Notes: generated from the letters alone by a model not told the origin. A stretch of 64,000 nucleotides of DNA from Amycolatopsis echigonensis (GCF_014174495.1 NZ_JACJHR010000020.1:1-64000), one strand, 5' to 3'; positions 1 to 8,881 are shown, numbered from the stretch's first letter. Numbers and translations: made by a program.

Positions 1-1035
1 GAGAACTAGCTGGAACTGGGCGGGATAGCGGACGACGCCTTTGGCCCGGGCGATGCGGACTTCGCCTTCTTCTAGGACGGTGCGGAGCGAGTCGAGGCGT
101 TGGTTGCCGAATTCGCAGGCCTCGTCTAGGAAAAGGACGCCTCGGTGGGCTCGGCTGATGGCACCGGGAGCGGCCAGACCCGTGCCGCCGCCGATGAGGG
201 CTGGCGGGCTGATCGAGTGGTGCGGCGCGACGAATGGCGGGACCGTCACCAGGGGAGACGACTTCGACAGGGAGCCGTCTACGGAGTGGATGGCGGTTAC
301 CTCCAGGGATTCGTCCGGGGAGAGGTCCGGCAACAGACCGGGGAGACGTCTGGCGAGCATGCTTTTGCCGACGCCGGGCGGGCCGGTGAGCAGGAGATGG
401 TGGCCTCCTGCCGCGGCGACTTCCAGGGCCCAGCGGGCTTCCGGTTGACCTACTACGTCGGCTAGGTCGGGGACTGCCGCAGGCGCGACAGCTGTGGGAG
501 CGGCGGGAGGTTCCAGGTCGCCTTCGTCTTTCAGCCAGGCGATGAGTTCGGCCAGGCGCGTGACGCCGGAGACTTCCAGGCCGTCTACGAGGGCGGCCTC
601 AACTAAGGATTCAGTCGGTACTACGGCGCGTTCGTGACCGGCGGCTTTGGCGGCCAGCAGGCCGGGGAGGACACCGCGCACGGGGCGGATTCGGCCGTCC
701 AGCGCGAGTTCGCCTAGCAGGATGGTGTGCAGGAGTTTCCGGCCTGGGACGGCGCCGATGGCGGCTAGGACCGCGGCCGCGATGCCCAGGTCGTAGCCGG
801 AGCCCATTTTGGGCAGGTTGGCGGGCGACAGGGCTAGCGTGATTTTGCCGTCCGGCCAGGACTGGCCGGAATTGCGGACTGCGGAGCGGACTCGGTCTTT
901 CGCCTCGCGGAGGCCGGCGTCAGGCAGGCCGACCAGGGTCACTCGGCTGAGGCCGCCGCCTAGGTCAGCTTCGATTTCCACTACGCGGCCTTCGATGCCG
1001 AGCAACGCGACGGACCAGGTTTTGGCGTGCGGCAT
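1..1035 (-). CDS. comM: YifB/ComM-family Mg-chelatase-like AAA+ ATPase (3' end outside window)
   Basis: The first 345 codons of a YifB/ComM-type protein are visible; the C-terminus lies beyond base 1. The N-terminal part is the Lon-protease-like ChlI fold of the family, reading through LSPANLPKMGSGYDLGIAAA. A Walker A motif, GPPGVGKS, sits at about residues 218-225, and the AAA+ core continues with LFLDEACEF before the edge. ComM homologues are helicase-like ATPases that help branch migration during natural transformation; its role in actinomycetes is not settled. The ATG overlaps the yraN stop (TGATG), so the two are co-transcribed; dprA often follows in actinobacteria but is off the window. 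Confidence 0.9.
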   Translation of the reverse strand, partial: MPHAKTWSVALLGIEGRVVEIEADLGGGLSRVTLVGLPDAGLREAKDRVRSAVRNSGQSWPDGKITLALSPANLPKMGSGYDLGIAAAVLAAIGAVPGRKLLHTILLGELALDGRIRPVRGVLPGLLAAKAAGHERAVVPTESLVEAALVDGLEVSGVTRLAELIAWLKDEGDLEPPAAPTAVAPAAVPDLADVVGQPEARWALEVAAAGGHHLLLTGPPGVGKSMLARRLPGLLPDLSPDESLEVTAIHSVDGSLSKSSPLVTVPPFVAPHHSISPPALIGGGTGLAAPGAISRAHRGVLFLDEACEFGNQRLDSLRTVLEEGEVRIARAKGVVRYPAQFQLVL

Positions 1036-1415
1036 CAGAAAGCCCCCACCAGATGCCGCACGACGGGCTCTTCGCCGTTTGGCGCGTAGACGGTCACGAC
1101 GTCGTAGCGGATGCGGCACCAGCCGACTCGATGTTCCTTGAGCCAGCGCATGGCGGCTCGGTGGACGCGGTCGATCTTTTCCGGAGTGACCGACTCGGCC
1201 GGGGTGCCGTATTCGGTGCTGGAGCGGGTTTTGACCTCGCAGAAGATCACCCGGTCGCCTTCGGACAGGACCAGGTCGAGTTCACCCTCGCGGCAGTGCC
1301 AGTTCCGGCTGAGCAGGACCATGCCGGCGGCCTGCAGATGCCGGGCGGCGAGGTCCTCGCCCCAGCGGCCGAACGTCCGGCGCCAGTGCGTGCCGGGGTG
1401 CGGGCCGTCGTTCAT
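1035..1415 (-). CDS. yraN: YraN/UPF0102 family endonuclease-like protein
   Basis: This 126-residue protein has the family's usual length and the restriction-endonuclease-like core: GEWGEDLAA-like N-terminus (GRWGEDLAARHL), then GELDLV and FCEVKTRSS, which supply the acidic and lysine residues of a PD-(D/E)xK site. The biological substrate is not established. It lies directly upstream of comM with a one-base stop/start overlap, the usual actinobacterial order. The start is an ATG at 1415; a promoter must lie in the 1416-1608 gap. Confidence 0.9.
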   Translation of the reverse strand: MNDGPHPGTHWRRTFGRWGEDLAARHLQAAGMVLLSRNWHCREGELDLVLSEGDRVIFCEVKTRSSTEYGTPAESVTPEKIDRVHRAAMRWLKEHRVGWCRIRYDVVTVYAPNGEEPVVRHLVGAF

Positions 1416-1515
1416 GGTGGTCCCCCTCGAACAGCGTGAGCACCGCCGATCACGGTGCGTGTACTTTCACGATCGCAACGTGATCAGCGCCCGCGCCAGG
1501 GGGATTCCGCGCAGC

Positions 1516-1541
1516 TGTGGATAACCCGGGGGTTGTGGATC
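1516..1541. promoter_or_regulatory. DnaA-box-like pair in the yraN upstream region
   Basis: TGTGGATAA at 1516-1524 is the reverse complement of the consensus DnaA box TTATCCACA, and a weaker relative, TTGTGGATC, follows at 1533-1541. Both lie in the intergenic region upstream of yraN. Whether DnaA binds here is untested; a single exact 9-mer can arise by chance. Confidence 0.3.
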
Positions 1542-1608
1542 GCGGCTGGTCTCAAAGGACAGGAAGCGACGGAATTGTCGGTGCGGTGTGCGGGCCGGCC
1601 GGAGAACG

Positions 1609-1643
1609 ACGAAGGCCACCGGGCAGTGCCGGGTGGCCTTCGT
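1609..1643 (-). terminator. Hairpin terminator after the rplS-DUF2469 run
   Basis: An inverted repeat with arms ACGAAGGCCACC and GGTGGCCTTCGT and a short GC-rich loop lies 14 bases past the DUF2469 stop. There is no U-tract, as is common for actinobacterial hairpins. It probably separates the rnhB-DUF2469 transcript from yraN-comM. Confidence 0.7.
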
Positions 1644-1657
1644 GGCGAAAGAGCGGG

Positions 1658-1981
1658 TCAGCCCGAGAACGGACCGTCTTCCGGGAGCCGCAGATCGGGT
1701 TTGTCCAGTTCTTCGACGTTGACGTCCTTGAAGGTGATGACCCGGACGTGCTTGACGAACCGGGCGGGGCGGTACATGTCCCACACCCAGGCGTCCGACA
1801 TGCGCACCTCGAAGTACACCTCGCCACCGCCGTCGCGGACCTGCACGTCCACCGCGTTGGCCAGGTAGAACCGCCGCTCGGTCTCCACCACGTACGAGAA
1901 CTGGCCCACTATGTCGCGATACTCGCGGTACAGCGAGAGCTCCATCTCGGTCTCGTACTTCTCGAGATCCTCTGCGCTCAT
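1658..1981 (-). CDS. DUF2469 family protein
   Basis: A 107-residue acidic cytosolic protein that begins MSAEDLEKYETEMELSLYRE and matches the actinobacterial DUF2469 family, whose function is unknown. There are no membrane segments or obvious catalytic motifs. Its ATG overlaps the RNase HII stop by four bases (ATGA), so it is translationally coupled to rnhB, as in most actinobacteria. A hairpin terminator follows. Confidence 0.9.
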   Translation of the reverse strand: MSAEDLEKYETEMELSLYREYRDIVGQFSYVVETERRFYLANAVDVQVRDGGGEVYFEVRMSDAWVWDMYRPARFVKHVRVITFKDVNVEELDKPDLRLPEDGPFSG

Positions 1982-2820
1982 GAAATCCGCGCCCCTCCTC
2001 GCGTTCGTCCTGCTCCGGCGGCGGAGCGTTCATTCTTACCCACCGAGCGGTCCGGGGCACGGACCGGCCCGCCCGCATTTTCCAGGGCATTCTCCAGTGC
2101 AGCGTAGGTGAGCACGACCGGATGCGGGGCAGTGACTCCGTGTGCGAGGGCGATAGTGGCGACATTCGTGTAGGACCAGCGGTGCGCCGGGCTCGGGCCG
2201 TGCTCACTCAGCGCAGCCAAATGGTCCGCGGTGCTGTAGCCCTTGTGCACGTCGAACCCATAGGCCGGCAACTCTTCGTGCAGGCCGGCCATGATCCGGT
2301 CCCTCGTCACCTTCGCCAGGACGGACGCCGCCGCGATGCTCGCGACACTGCGGTCCCCCTTGATCACCGCGACGTTCGGCGCGGGAATGCCGGGAATCGG
2401 GAAACCGTCGGTGAGGACGTACCCGGGATGGGTGCGCAGACCGGCGACGGCGCGGCGCATGCCTTCCAGGTTCATCACCCGGATGCCGAGCAAGTCCACC
2501 TGCTCGGAGGGGATGACGATCACCGAGTAGTCGAGGGCGCGTTGCAGCACCCGGTCGTAAACCCGTTCCCGGGCCTTCGCGGTGAGCATCTTCGAATCGG
2601 TCAGCTCGGGCAGTCGCGCGCCGTCGCCGGGACGGAGCACGCACGAAGCCACCACGAGCGGACCCGCACAGGCTCCGGCACCGGCCTCGTCCACACCGGC
2701 GACCGGGCCGAGGCCGCGGCGTTCGAGTGCGCCTTGCAGACCCCAGAACAGCTCGCCGCGCACCACAGCGCGCGGCGGGCGGAGCGGTTCTGCCGGAATA
2801 CGGGGAGGAGGGAGAGTCAC
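1978..2820 (-). CDS. rnhB: Ribonuclease HII
   Basis: Type 2 RNase H, which incises at ribonucleotides in DNA and in RNA-DNA hybrids. The predicted protein is 280 residues from a GTG at 2820 (VTLPPPRIP); the exact start is uncertain. The catalytic acidic pair is in GVDEAGAGACAGPLVV (D44, E45), with TDSK and the IKGDRSVASIAAASVLAKVTRD-type segment downstream. One oddity is that the family's GRG signature after DEA reads GAG here, so the arginine that contacts the ribonucleotide junction is replaced by alanine. It sits between lepB and DUF2469 in the conserved rplS-lepB-rnhB order. Confidence 0.9.
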   Translation of the reverse strand: MTLPPPRIPAEPLRPPRAVVRGELFWGLQGALERRGLGPVAGVDEAGAGACAGPLVVASCVLRPGDGARLPELTDSKMLTAKARERVYDRVLQRALDYSVIVIPSEQVDLLGIRVMNLEGMRRAVAGLRTHPGYVLTDGFPIPGIPAPNVAVIKGDRSVASIAAASVLAKVTRDRIMAGLHEELPAYGFDVHKGYSTADHLAALSEHGPSPAHRWSYTNVATIALAHGVTAPHPVVLTYAALENALENAGGPVRAPDRSVGKNERSAAGAGRTRGGARIS

Positions 2821-2861
2821 CGAAACACCACCCGGGAGTCGCGGACGACGGAACGCACTGC

Positions 2862-3788
2862 TTACCGTGTCCGGCCGGCCGCCTTGCGGAGGCCAGCCTT
2901 CACGCGGCGTCCGACGAAGAGCGTGGGCACCGCGGTGGCGAAGCCGATGCCGAGCGGCAGCCCTTCCTGCCAGGCGGGCGCGCCGAGCGCGACCGGCTGG
3001 GCGTTCTGCTGCGGATTGTGGTCCGAGATCCCGCCCCAGCGGCTCGGCGGCAGCACGATGATGCGGGCCTTGCCGATGACGTGGTCCACGGGCACCGCAC
3101 CGTTGGGACCGCCGCCGCCCTGATACCGCGAATCGGCGGAGTTGTTGCGGTTGTCGCCCATCACCCAGACGGTGCCCTGCGGGACCTTCACCGGGGCGAA
3201 CGACTCCTGAACGGGGTGGTTCGGGTCTTCCCAGTGGATGTAGGGCTCGTCGAGGGATTTGCCGTCGACGATCACCCGGTTGCGGTTGTCGCAGCACTGG
3301 ACGGTCTGGCCGCCGGTGGCGATGACGCGTTTGACGAAGTCCCGCTCGTCCGGCGGCGCGAAGCCGACCAGCGAGCCGATGCCGCGCAGCGCTCGGACGA
3401 CGATGTTGCTCGACTCCTGCGGCGCGATCTCGTTCTCGGTCCACGCGGGCGGACCCTTGAACACGATCACATCCCCCGGGGAGGGGTCGGTGAAGTCGTA
3501 AGTGACGCGGTCGACCAGGATCCGGTCGCCGGTGCAGCCGGGGCAGCCGTGCAGCGTGGACTCCATGGATCCCGAAGGGATCATGTAGACCTTGGCGAGG
3601 AACGCCTGGATCAGGATCGTGAGCACCAGCGCGATCACGATCAGGATCGGCAGTTCCTTCCAGAACGACCGCTTTTTCGAGGACTTGCCTCGCCGGTGCG
3701 ACCCCCGACGCCCGCCGGACCGTTCCTGGTCCTCCTCCGGGCGTTCGGGGCCGTCCTCATCGGCGTTCCGCGACACAGGTTCGACCAC
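2862..3788 (-). CDS. lepB: Signal peptidase I
   Basis: Membrane-bound leader peptidase that removes Sec/Tat signal peptides outside the membrane. The 308-residue protein has a charged cytosolic N-terminus, a transmembrane helix at about 46-65, and the S26 catalytic dyad: Ser74 in MIPSGSMEST and Lys153 in DFVKRVIATGG. A conserved GDNRNNSADSR box follows, and a second hydrophobic stretch near the C-terminus (about 280-297) could be a second anchor, as in other actinobacterial LepB proteins. A Cys pair (GCPGC) lies just after the serine box. It follows rplS by about 30 bases. Confidence 0.95.
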   Translation of the reverse strand: MVEPVSRNADEDGPERPEEDQERSGGRRGSHRRGKSSKKRSFWKELPILIVIALVLTILIQAFLAKVYMIPSGSMESTLHGCPGCTGDRILVDRVTYDFTDPSPGDVIVFKGPPAWTENEIAPQESSNIVVRALRGIGSLVGFAPPDERDFVKRVIATGGQTVQCCDNRNRVIVDGKSLDEPYIHWEDPNHPVQESFAPVKVPQGTVWVMGDNRNNSADSRYQGGGGPNGAVPVDHVIGKARIIVLPPSRWGGISDHNPQQNAQPVALGAPAWQEGLPLGIGFATAVPTLFVGRRVKAGLRKAAGRTR

Positions 3789-3819
3789 GTCGCCAGGCTA
3801 CCGGTAGCCGACTCGTCAC

Positions 3820-4188
3820 TCAGGAGGCGGAGGTGGTCTCGCGGTTCTCGCGGCGCTCCTTGATCTTGGCCTTCTTGCCGCGCAGCTCGCGCAGGTAGTA
3901 CAGCTTCGCCCGGCGGACGTCGCCGCGCTTGAAGACCTCGACCTGCGACAGGTTCGGCGAGTGCACCGGGAAGGTGCGCTCGACGCCGACGCCGAACGAA
4001 ACCTTGCGCACGGTGAAGGTCTCCCGGATGCCGCCGCCCTGACGGCGGATCACGACGCCCTGGAAGACCTGGTTGCGCTCGCGGTTGCCCTCGATGACGC
4101 GGACGTGCACCTTGAGCGTGTCGCCGGGGCGGAAGTCCGGGATGTCGGAACGCAGTGACTGCGCGTCCAGCGCGTCCAGGGTGTTCAT
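3820..4188 (-). CDS. rplS: 50S ribosomal protein L19
   Basis: The 122-residue protein reads [20 protein letters not shown], then the L19 core ([30 protein letters not shown]) and a basic C-terminus with [14 protein letters not shown]19 sits at the 30S-50S interface. It heads the run rplS-lepB-rnhB-DUF2469 and is preceded by a roughly 200-base leader that separates it from trmD. Confidence 0.97.
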   Translation of the reverse strand: MNTLDALDAQSLRSDIPDFRPGDTLKVHVRVIEGNRERNQVFQGVVIRRQGGGIRETFTVRKVSFGVGVERTFPVHSPNLSQVEVFKRGDVRRAKLYYLRELRGKKAKIKERRENRETTSAS

Positions 4189-4234
4189 CGGTGGTCCGTC
4201 CTCGTATTCGTGTGGCTTACGTACAGCTTGAGCG

Positions 4235-4253
4235 CGCAGTGGAGTTCACTGCG
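4235..4253 (-). other. Small hairpin in the rplS leader
   Basis: A 7-bp perfect inverted repeat, CGCAGTG-gagtt-CACTGCG, lies about 50 bases upstream of the rplS start. It could belong to an mRNA leader structure, as ribosomal-protein genes are often autoregulated, but it does not resemble a leader family that I can name. Confidence 0.3.
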
Positions 4254-4385
4254 ACTAGCCCGGGGCTGATGGCATTCACGGTTGGCCTCGCGGTCCTTTA
4301 CTCCGGCCACTGGCCCTAGTAAAAACTCGCACGTCACGCCAACTGATTCATTATGGCAGAGGCCCCCGGAGACCTCGCACGGGGC

Positions 4386-5132
4386 CTATCCGGGCTGGTC
4401 GTCCAGCCCTTCGAGCACCTCGCGGTCCCGTTTGTCCAGGCTGCCCTCCGGCAGCTGGGCCAGCAGGTCCGGCCGCCGCCGCGCGGTGCGCTCGAGCGCC
4501 TGGTCGCGCCGCCAGCGGTCGATCAGCGCGTGGTTGCCCGAGCGCAGCACGTCCGGCACCGCCAGGTCGCGCCACACCTCCGGGCGGGTGTAGCTGGGGC
4601 CTTCGAGCAGGCCGTCGGAGAACGAGTCCTCGGCCGCCGACCGCGCGTTGCCGAGCACGCCCGGCAGCAGCCGGACCACGGCCTCGACGATCACCAGCAC
4701 CGCTGCCTCGCCGCCGACCAGCACGTAGTCGCCGATCGAGACCTCGTCGACCGGCATCCGGCGGGCGGCGTCGTCGACGACCCGCTGGTCGATGCCCTCG
4801 TAGCGGCCGCAGGCGAACACCAGGTGCTTTTCCTCCGCGTACGCGTGTGCCAACTCCTGGGTGAACGGCTTTCCCGCGGGGGTCGGGACCACGAGCCGGG
4901 TCTCCTCGCCGCACACGTCGTCCAGGGCCGGGCCCCAGATCTGCGGCTTCATGACCATGCCGGGACCGCCGCCGTACGGCGCGTCGTCGACCGCGCGGTG
5001 CACGTCGTGGGTCCAGTCGCGCAGGTCGTGCACACCGACCTCGATCAGGCCGCGGTCGATCGCCCGGCCCAGCAGCGCGGCGCGCAGCGGGTCGAGGTAC
5101 TCGGGGAAAATGGTGACGACGTCGATGCGCAA
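4386..5132 (-). CDS. trmD: tRNA (guanine37-N1)-methyltransferase
   Basis: SPOUT-class methyltransferase that makes m1G37 in tRNAs and so prevents +1 frameshifting. The predicted 248-residue product starts at a TTG (5132) giving [13 protein letters not shown]. The trefoil-knot motifs are present: [37 protein letters not shown], and the C-terminal domain ends in LDDQPG. It belongs to the rpsP-KH-rimM-trmD operon, but a gene for a secreted protein separates it from rimM here. Confidence 0.95.
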   Translation of the reverse strand: MRIDVVTIFPEYLDPLRAALLGRAIDRGLIEVGVHDLRDWTHDVHRAVDDAPYGGGPGMVMKPQIWGPALDDVCGEETRLVVPTPAGKPFTQELAHAYAEEKHLVFACGRYEGIDQRVVDDAARRMPVDEVSIGDYVLVGGEAAVLVIVEAVVRLLPGVLGNARSAAEDSFSDGLLEGPSYTRPEVWRDLAVPDVLRSGNHALIDRWRRDQALERTARRRPDLLAQLPEGSLDKRDREVLEGLDDQPG

Positions 5133-5136
5133 GCGG

Positions 5137-5844
5137 TTACCAGTTCCAGTACTCGGTGGCCTCGGCGTGCCACGGGCTCGGGACGTCCTGGTCGATCGCG
5201 AAGGCCATGCCGAGCCCCTTCGCGATCTTGATGCTGCGGTGCAGGGTCTCCCGCATCGGCGACCCGGCGGGCAGCCCGTTGTCGTCCGACCACGTCTCGG
5301 TCTGCGTAATGCAGGTTCGCGCACCGAAACGGGCGTTCGAGCACGGAGCGGGCGCGCCCCACGTCTGCAGGTGTTCGAAGTGGACGACCTTGCCCGAGCT
5401 CTGCCTGGTGATCGTGCCGCGCGCGACGAGCCGGTAGTCGGTGGACGGCACGGTCCAGCGCACGTAGTGCTGGCGGCCGCCGTCGGACGGGATCGCCGTG
5501 CATTGGGCCCCGTCGCATGCGGACTCTTCGGTGACCCGCTGCGAGTAGTAGGTGCCGTTGCCGTCCCAGCCGTCGAGCAGCACCCAGTCGCCCGAGCGGA
5601 CGAAGTGCTCAGCGGTCGCCGGCGGCCACGTGACCGGGTCACCCCAGGTGATCTGCGATTCGGTGGCCGACTGCGGCGACCACGCCCACTGGAACGCCTT
5701 CTCCCCCGGCGGGGCGTACTGGCCAGCGCTGCGCTGGAACATCAGCGAAAAATCGCCGTACACCGGCGAAGCGGCCTGCGCGGGCGGCGCGGCGAAAGCG
5801 GTGGCCAGAACAGCCGCGAAGCCGGCCTTCATCCAGAACTTCAC
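5137..5844 (-). CDS. Secreted protein of unknown function between rimM and trmD
   Basis: About 235 residues from a GTG at 5844 with a purine-rich GAGGGGG upstream; an internal ATG at 5832 is the alternative. The N-terminus is a signal peptide, [20 protein letters not shown], with a likely AXA cleavage. The mature part is rich in Trp and Tyr and has several Cys residues ([18 protein letters not shown]) that could form disulfides. I do not recognise the family. It is embedded in a translation operon, 10 bases after rimM and 4 bases before trmD, so it is presumably co-expressed with them. Confidence 0.8.
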   Translation of the reverse strand: MKFWMKAGFAAVLATAFAAPPAQAASPVYGDFSLMFQRSAGQYAPPGEKAFQWAWSPQSATESQITWGDPVTWPPATAEHFVRSGDWVLLDGWDGNGTYYSQRVTEESACDGAQCTAIPSDGGRQHYVRWTVPSTDYRLVARGTITRQSSGKVVHFEHLQTWGAPAPCSNARFGARTCITQTETWSDDNGLPAGSPMRETLHRSIKIAKGLGMAFAIDQDVPSPWHAEATEYWNW

Positions 5845-5854
5845 GAGCTCCCCC

Positions 5855-6370
5855 TCACTCGGCGTCGAGGAGGCCCTCGGGCGGATCGAGCACGACCCGG
5901 CCCCCCGCGACGTCCACCACCGGGACGATGGCGCGGACGAACGGTACCAACACCGAGCGCCCGTCGTGATCGAGTTCGAGCAGTTCCCCGGCCGGCGAGT
6001 GGACCACCTCGACGACCTTGCCCACGACGGTCCCGTCGAGCAGTTCGGCGCGCAGGCCGGCCAGCTCGTGGTCGTAGAACTCGTCCGGGTCGCCGGTGGG
6101 CGGCAGCGCGTCGGTGTCCGCCAGCAGCAGGGCGCCGCGCAGGGTTTCCGCGACGTCGCGCGTGAGCACTTCCTCGAAACGCACCAGCAGCCGCCCGCTA
6201 TGTTCGCGGGCGGCTGCGATGGTGAGTTCTCTCGTGCTGCCGTCGCGCAGCTTCGTCGTGACGACCGCACCGATCGCGAACCGCTCCTGCGGCGAATCCG
6301 TGCGCACGTCGACCGCGAGCTCGCCGCGGATGCCGTGCGCCTTCGCGATACGGCCGACTACGACGTCCAT
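5855..6370 (-). CDS. rimM: 16S rRNA processing protein RimM
   Basis: The 171-residue protein carries the RimM N-terminal domain (VVVGRIAKAHGIRGELAVDV) and a PRC-barrel half (ELAGLRAELLDGTVVGKVVE). RimM assists maturation of the 30S head by binding S19 and the 16S rRNA 3' domain. It lies between the KH-domain gene and the secreted-protein gene in the rpsP operon. Confidence 0.95.
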   Translation of the reverse strand: MDVVVGRIAKAHGIRGELAVDVRTDSPQERFAIGAVVTTKLRDGSTRELTIAAAREHSGRLLVRFEEVLTRDVAETLRGALLLADTDALPPTGDPDEFYDHELAGLRAELLDGTVVGKVVEVVHSPAGELLELDHDGRSVLVPFVRAIVPVVDVAGGRVVLDPPEGLLDAE

Positions 6371-6395
6371 ACCTGACCGTTTCCGAGAATCCGGA

Positions 6396-6635
6396 TCAGC
6401 GATCGGTGTCGACGACGTCCACCCGGACGCCGCGGCCGCCGATGCCGCCCATCACGGTGCGCAGAGCGGTCGCGGTGCGCCCGCCCCGGCCGATCACCTT
6501 GCCGAGATCGTCGGGGTGGACGTGCACCTCGAGCGTGCGGCCACGACGCGTGGTCAGCAGCTCGACCCGGACCTCGTCCGGGTTGTCGACGATCCCGCGC
6601 ACCAGGTGCTCGAGGGAGTCGGCGAGGAAGCTCAC
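6396..6635 (-). CDS. KH-domain RNA-binding protein
   Basis: A 79-residue single KH domain (YlqC/KhpA type) with the RNA-contacting GXXG loop as GRGG at about residues 49-52. Its start overlaps the rpsP stop by four bases. KhpA-type proteins bind RNA widely and are linked to ribosome and cell-envelope processes; the gene is nearly always next to rpsP and rimM. Confidence 0.93.
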   Translation of the reverse strand: MSFLADSLEHLVRGIVDNPDEVRVELLTTRRGRTLEVHVHPDDLGKVIGRGGRTATALRTVMGGIGGRGVRVDVVDTDR

Positions 6636-7075
6636 TCGGACTTCTCGCCCTCAGCAGCTTCGGCCTTCTCGGCCTCGGCCTTCTTCGGGGCCGACTTCTT
6701 CTTCGGCGTGACGGCCTCGGTGGAGGGCTCCTCGCCGGCCGCGGCCAGGGCCGCGTTGAACAGGTCCTGCTTGGACGGCTTCGGCTCGGCCACCTTCAGG
6801 GTGCCCTCGGCGCCCGGCAGGCCCTTGAACTTCTGCCAGTCGCCGGTGATCTCGAGGATGCGCTGGACCGGCTCGGTCGGCTGCGCGCCGACGCCCAGCC
6901 AGTACTGCGCCCGCTCGGTGTCGACCTCGATGAAGCTCGGCTCTTCCTTCGGGTGGTACTTGCCGATCGTCTCGATGGCCTTGCCGTCCCGGCGGGTGCG
7001 CGCGTCGGCGATGATGATGCGGTAGTACGGCGCACGGATCTTGCCGAGGCGCTGCAGCTTGATCTTGACGGCCAC
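6632..7075 (-). CDS. rpsP: 30S ribosomal protein S16
   Basis: The first 80 or so residues are the S16 core ([39 protein letters not shown]). The 147-residue product is longer than the E. coli protein because of an Ala/Lys/Glu-rich C-terminal tail, as usual in actinobacteria. It is first in the rpsP-KH-rimM-(secreted)-trmD operon; its promoter should lie in 7076-7262. Confidence 0.97.
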   Translation of the reverse strand: MAVKIKLQRLGKIRAPYYRIIIADARTRRDGKAIETIGKYHPKEEPSFIEVDTERAQYWLGVGAQPTEPVQRILEITGDWQKFKGLPGAEGTLKVAEPKPSKQDLFNAALAAAGEEPSTEAVTPKKKSAPKKAEAEKAEAAEGEKSE

Positions 7076-7262
7076 GGGTGTGGGTACTCCTCAGTGCTGT
7101 GTGGTGCAGGGCGCGCGCGGAGCCCGTGGGGACAGGCTCGCGGTGCCCGGAGGTCAGGAGCTTCCACACGGCGAGAGGGTCCGGCGGAAGCGGGCAAGCA
7201 AACATTCTGCCAGATGCGTCGTTGTGCCTGCGCAGGGGCTCCCGCGCAGGCCCCGCCGGGCC

Positions 7263-8054
7263 TCAGAACGACGCGAGGCCGAGCGCGCCGAGCAGGATCG
7301 CGACCGCGGGCAGGAAGTTGTTGACCGCGTGCGCGACGATGCTGCCGGCCAGCCGTCCGGTGGACAGCCGGGCCAGCCCGATCGGGATCGAGATCACCAG
7401 CAGCAGCGTGGTGCGCAGCGGTTCCAGGTGGCTGGCCGCGAAGACCGCGGTGGACAGCAGGAACGCGGCGATCCGGCCCCAGCGCTCGCTGCGCCATTGC
7501 AGCCGCTCGACCGCTCCCCAGAGCAGGCCGCGGTAGATGATCTCCTCGCAGATCGGCCCGAGCAGCCACAGGTAGCCGAACATCACCGCGGCGGCGGGCA
7601 CGGACATCTTGCGGTCGTCGACCAGCGCGCTGATCGCCGACGTCGCGTCCGCCGTGCCGACCAGCTGGGTCCACACGTAGGCGCTCAGCGAGGTGAGCAC
7701 GAGGCCGAGCATGCCGAATTTGAGGCCGGTCCAGACGTCCGCCCAGCGCCATTCGAGCCGCAGGTCGAGCTTCGGCCCGTTGCCGCGGACGACGGTGATC
7801 AGCACCGCGACGCCGGCGGCGATCATGGTGGGCAGCATCGTGCCGAGCAGCACCGTGCTGATCGGCAGCGGCCTGCCCGGAGCCGTCGGCCCGGACAGTG
7901 CGCCGATGAACGCGGCCGACGCCAGCAGCACCGCCTCGACCAGCAGGAACGCCCCGAATCCCCAGCGATGCGCCGGGAACGCGGTCGGTTCGGCCACGAA
8001 GTCCTCCGGGGAGAGCGCGCGAGAGAGGGGTTCACCGGGCTGTGATGTGGTCAC
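7263..8054 (-). CDS. CPBP family intramembrane metalloprotease
   Basis: A 263-residue multi-pass membrane protein with the three CPBP (CAAX protease and bacteriocin-processing) motifs in order: EEIIYRGLLW, FAASHL and HAVNNFLP, which hold the glutamates, histidines and asparagine of the intramembrane metal site. Substrates are unknown. A second CPBP gene lies about 100 bases upstream on the same strand, suggesting tandem duplication, although the two proteins are quite diverged. Confidence 0.88.
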   Translation of the reverse strand: MTTSQPGEPLSRALSPEDFVAEPTAFPAHRWGFGAFLLVEAVLLASAAFIGALSGPTAPGRPLPISTVLLGTMLPTMIAAGVAVLITVVRGNGPKLDLRLEWRWADVWTGLKFGMLGLVLTSLSAYVWTQLVGTADATSAISALVDDRKMSVPAAAVMFGYLWLLGPICEEIIYRGLLWGAVERLQWRSERWGRIAAFLLSTAVFAASHLEPLRTTLLLVISIPIGLARLSTGRLAGSIVAHAVNNFLPAVAILLGALGLASF

Positions 8055-8158
8055 GCCCGCCTCCCCGTGCTCGCTCTGCTCACCGGTCGAGCCTAGCGGC
8101 CGAAATGATTTCGCACAGTACTCGGCTGGTCACCGGCTTCCGCATCGCCCGCCTGCCC

Positions 8159-8881
8159 TCAGTGCCCGGTGAAGAGGAGGACGGCGGGCGGCAGGTTGTT
8201 GGCCGCGTGCGCGAGCACGCTCGCCGACGTCCGGCCCGAATACTGCCGCGCCAGCCCGAGGACCAGACCCTGGCCGAACAGCGCGATCGTGCGCGTGGTC
8301 TCGCCGTGCAGCAGCGCGAACATCAACGAGGTGAGGACGAGCACCACCCACGGCGGGATCTTGTAGTGCAGCAGGGCGTTCCACAGCACCCCGCGCAGAA
8401 GCAGTTCCTCGGTGAGCGGGACGGCGATCACCAGCACCAGTGCGGTCGTGACGAGCCAGAGCGTGCTGCCGCCGGACACGTCGGGCAGGTCGGTGAGCGG
8501 GCTGTCGGACACCTCGTCGCCGCCGAAGACGGCGATTTCGGCGGCGTTCAGCACGAAGCCGACGACGAGCGCGAGCAACCCGCAGGCGAGACCGATCCGG
8601 AGGTCGCGGCCCCGGACGCGGAGCCCGAAGTCGCGTTCGAGGCCGGAGCCGTACCGCAGCGAGGCGATCGCCGGGCCGAGGCCGAGCACCAGGTTCGGCA
8701 GGAAAGCCAGCAGCAGCAACGGTCCCGCGTACGCCTCGACCGGGTCGTCGTCGCCGACGTGCCGGTTGAACGCGGCCGAGGTGAGGAGGGTGACGAGGTA
8801 GTAGCCGGCTACGCCGAAGAAGAACGCGGCGAAGGCCCAATGGGCACCCAGAATTCGCTTTCCCCCACGGTCTTCGGCCAC
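8159..8881 (-). CDS. CPBP family intramembrane metalloprotease (second copy)
   Basis: The 240-residue integral membrane protein again shows the CPBP signature in order: EELLLRGVLW, FALLHGE and HAANNLPP, in a run of hydrophobic helices. It is the upstream member of a tandem CPBP pair. Neither gene overlaps its neighbours, so each could have its own promoter. The substrate cannot be deduced from the sequence. Confidence 0.87.
   Translation of the reverse strand: MAEDRGGKRILGAHWAFAAFFFGVAGYYLVTLLTSAAFNRHVGDDDPVEAYAGPLLLLAFLPNLVLGLGPAIASLRYGSGLERDFGLRVRGRDLRIGLACGLLALVVGFVLNAAEIAVFGGDEVSDSPLTDLPDVSGGSTLWLVTTALVLVIAVPLTEELLLRGVLWNALLHYKIPPWVVLVLTSLMFALLHGETTRTIALFGQGLVLGLARQYSGRTSASVLAHAANNLPPAVLLFTGH

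Noticed and set aside
4189-4385. Known L19 leader RNA
   Set aside because: Only a 7-bp hairpin is visible and it does not resemble the firmicute L19 leader.
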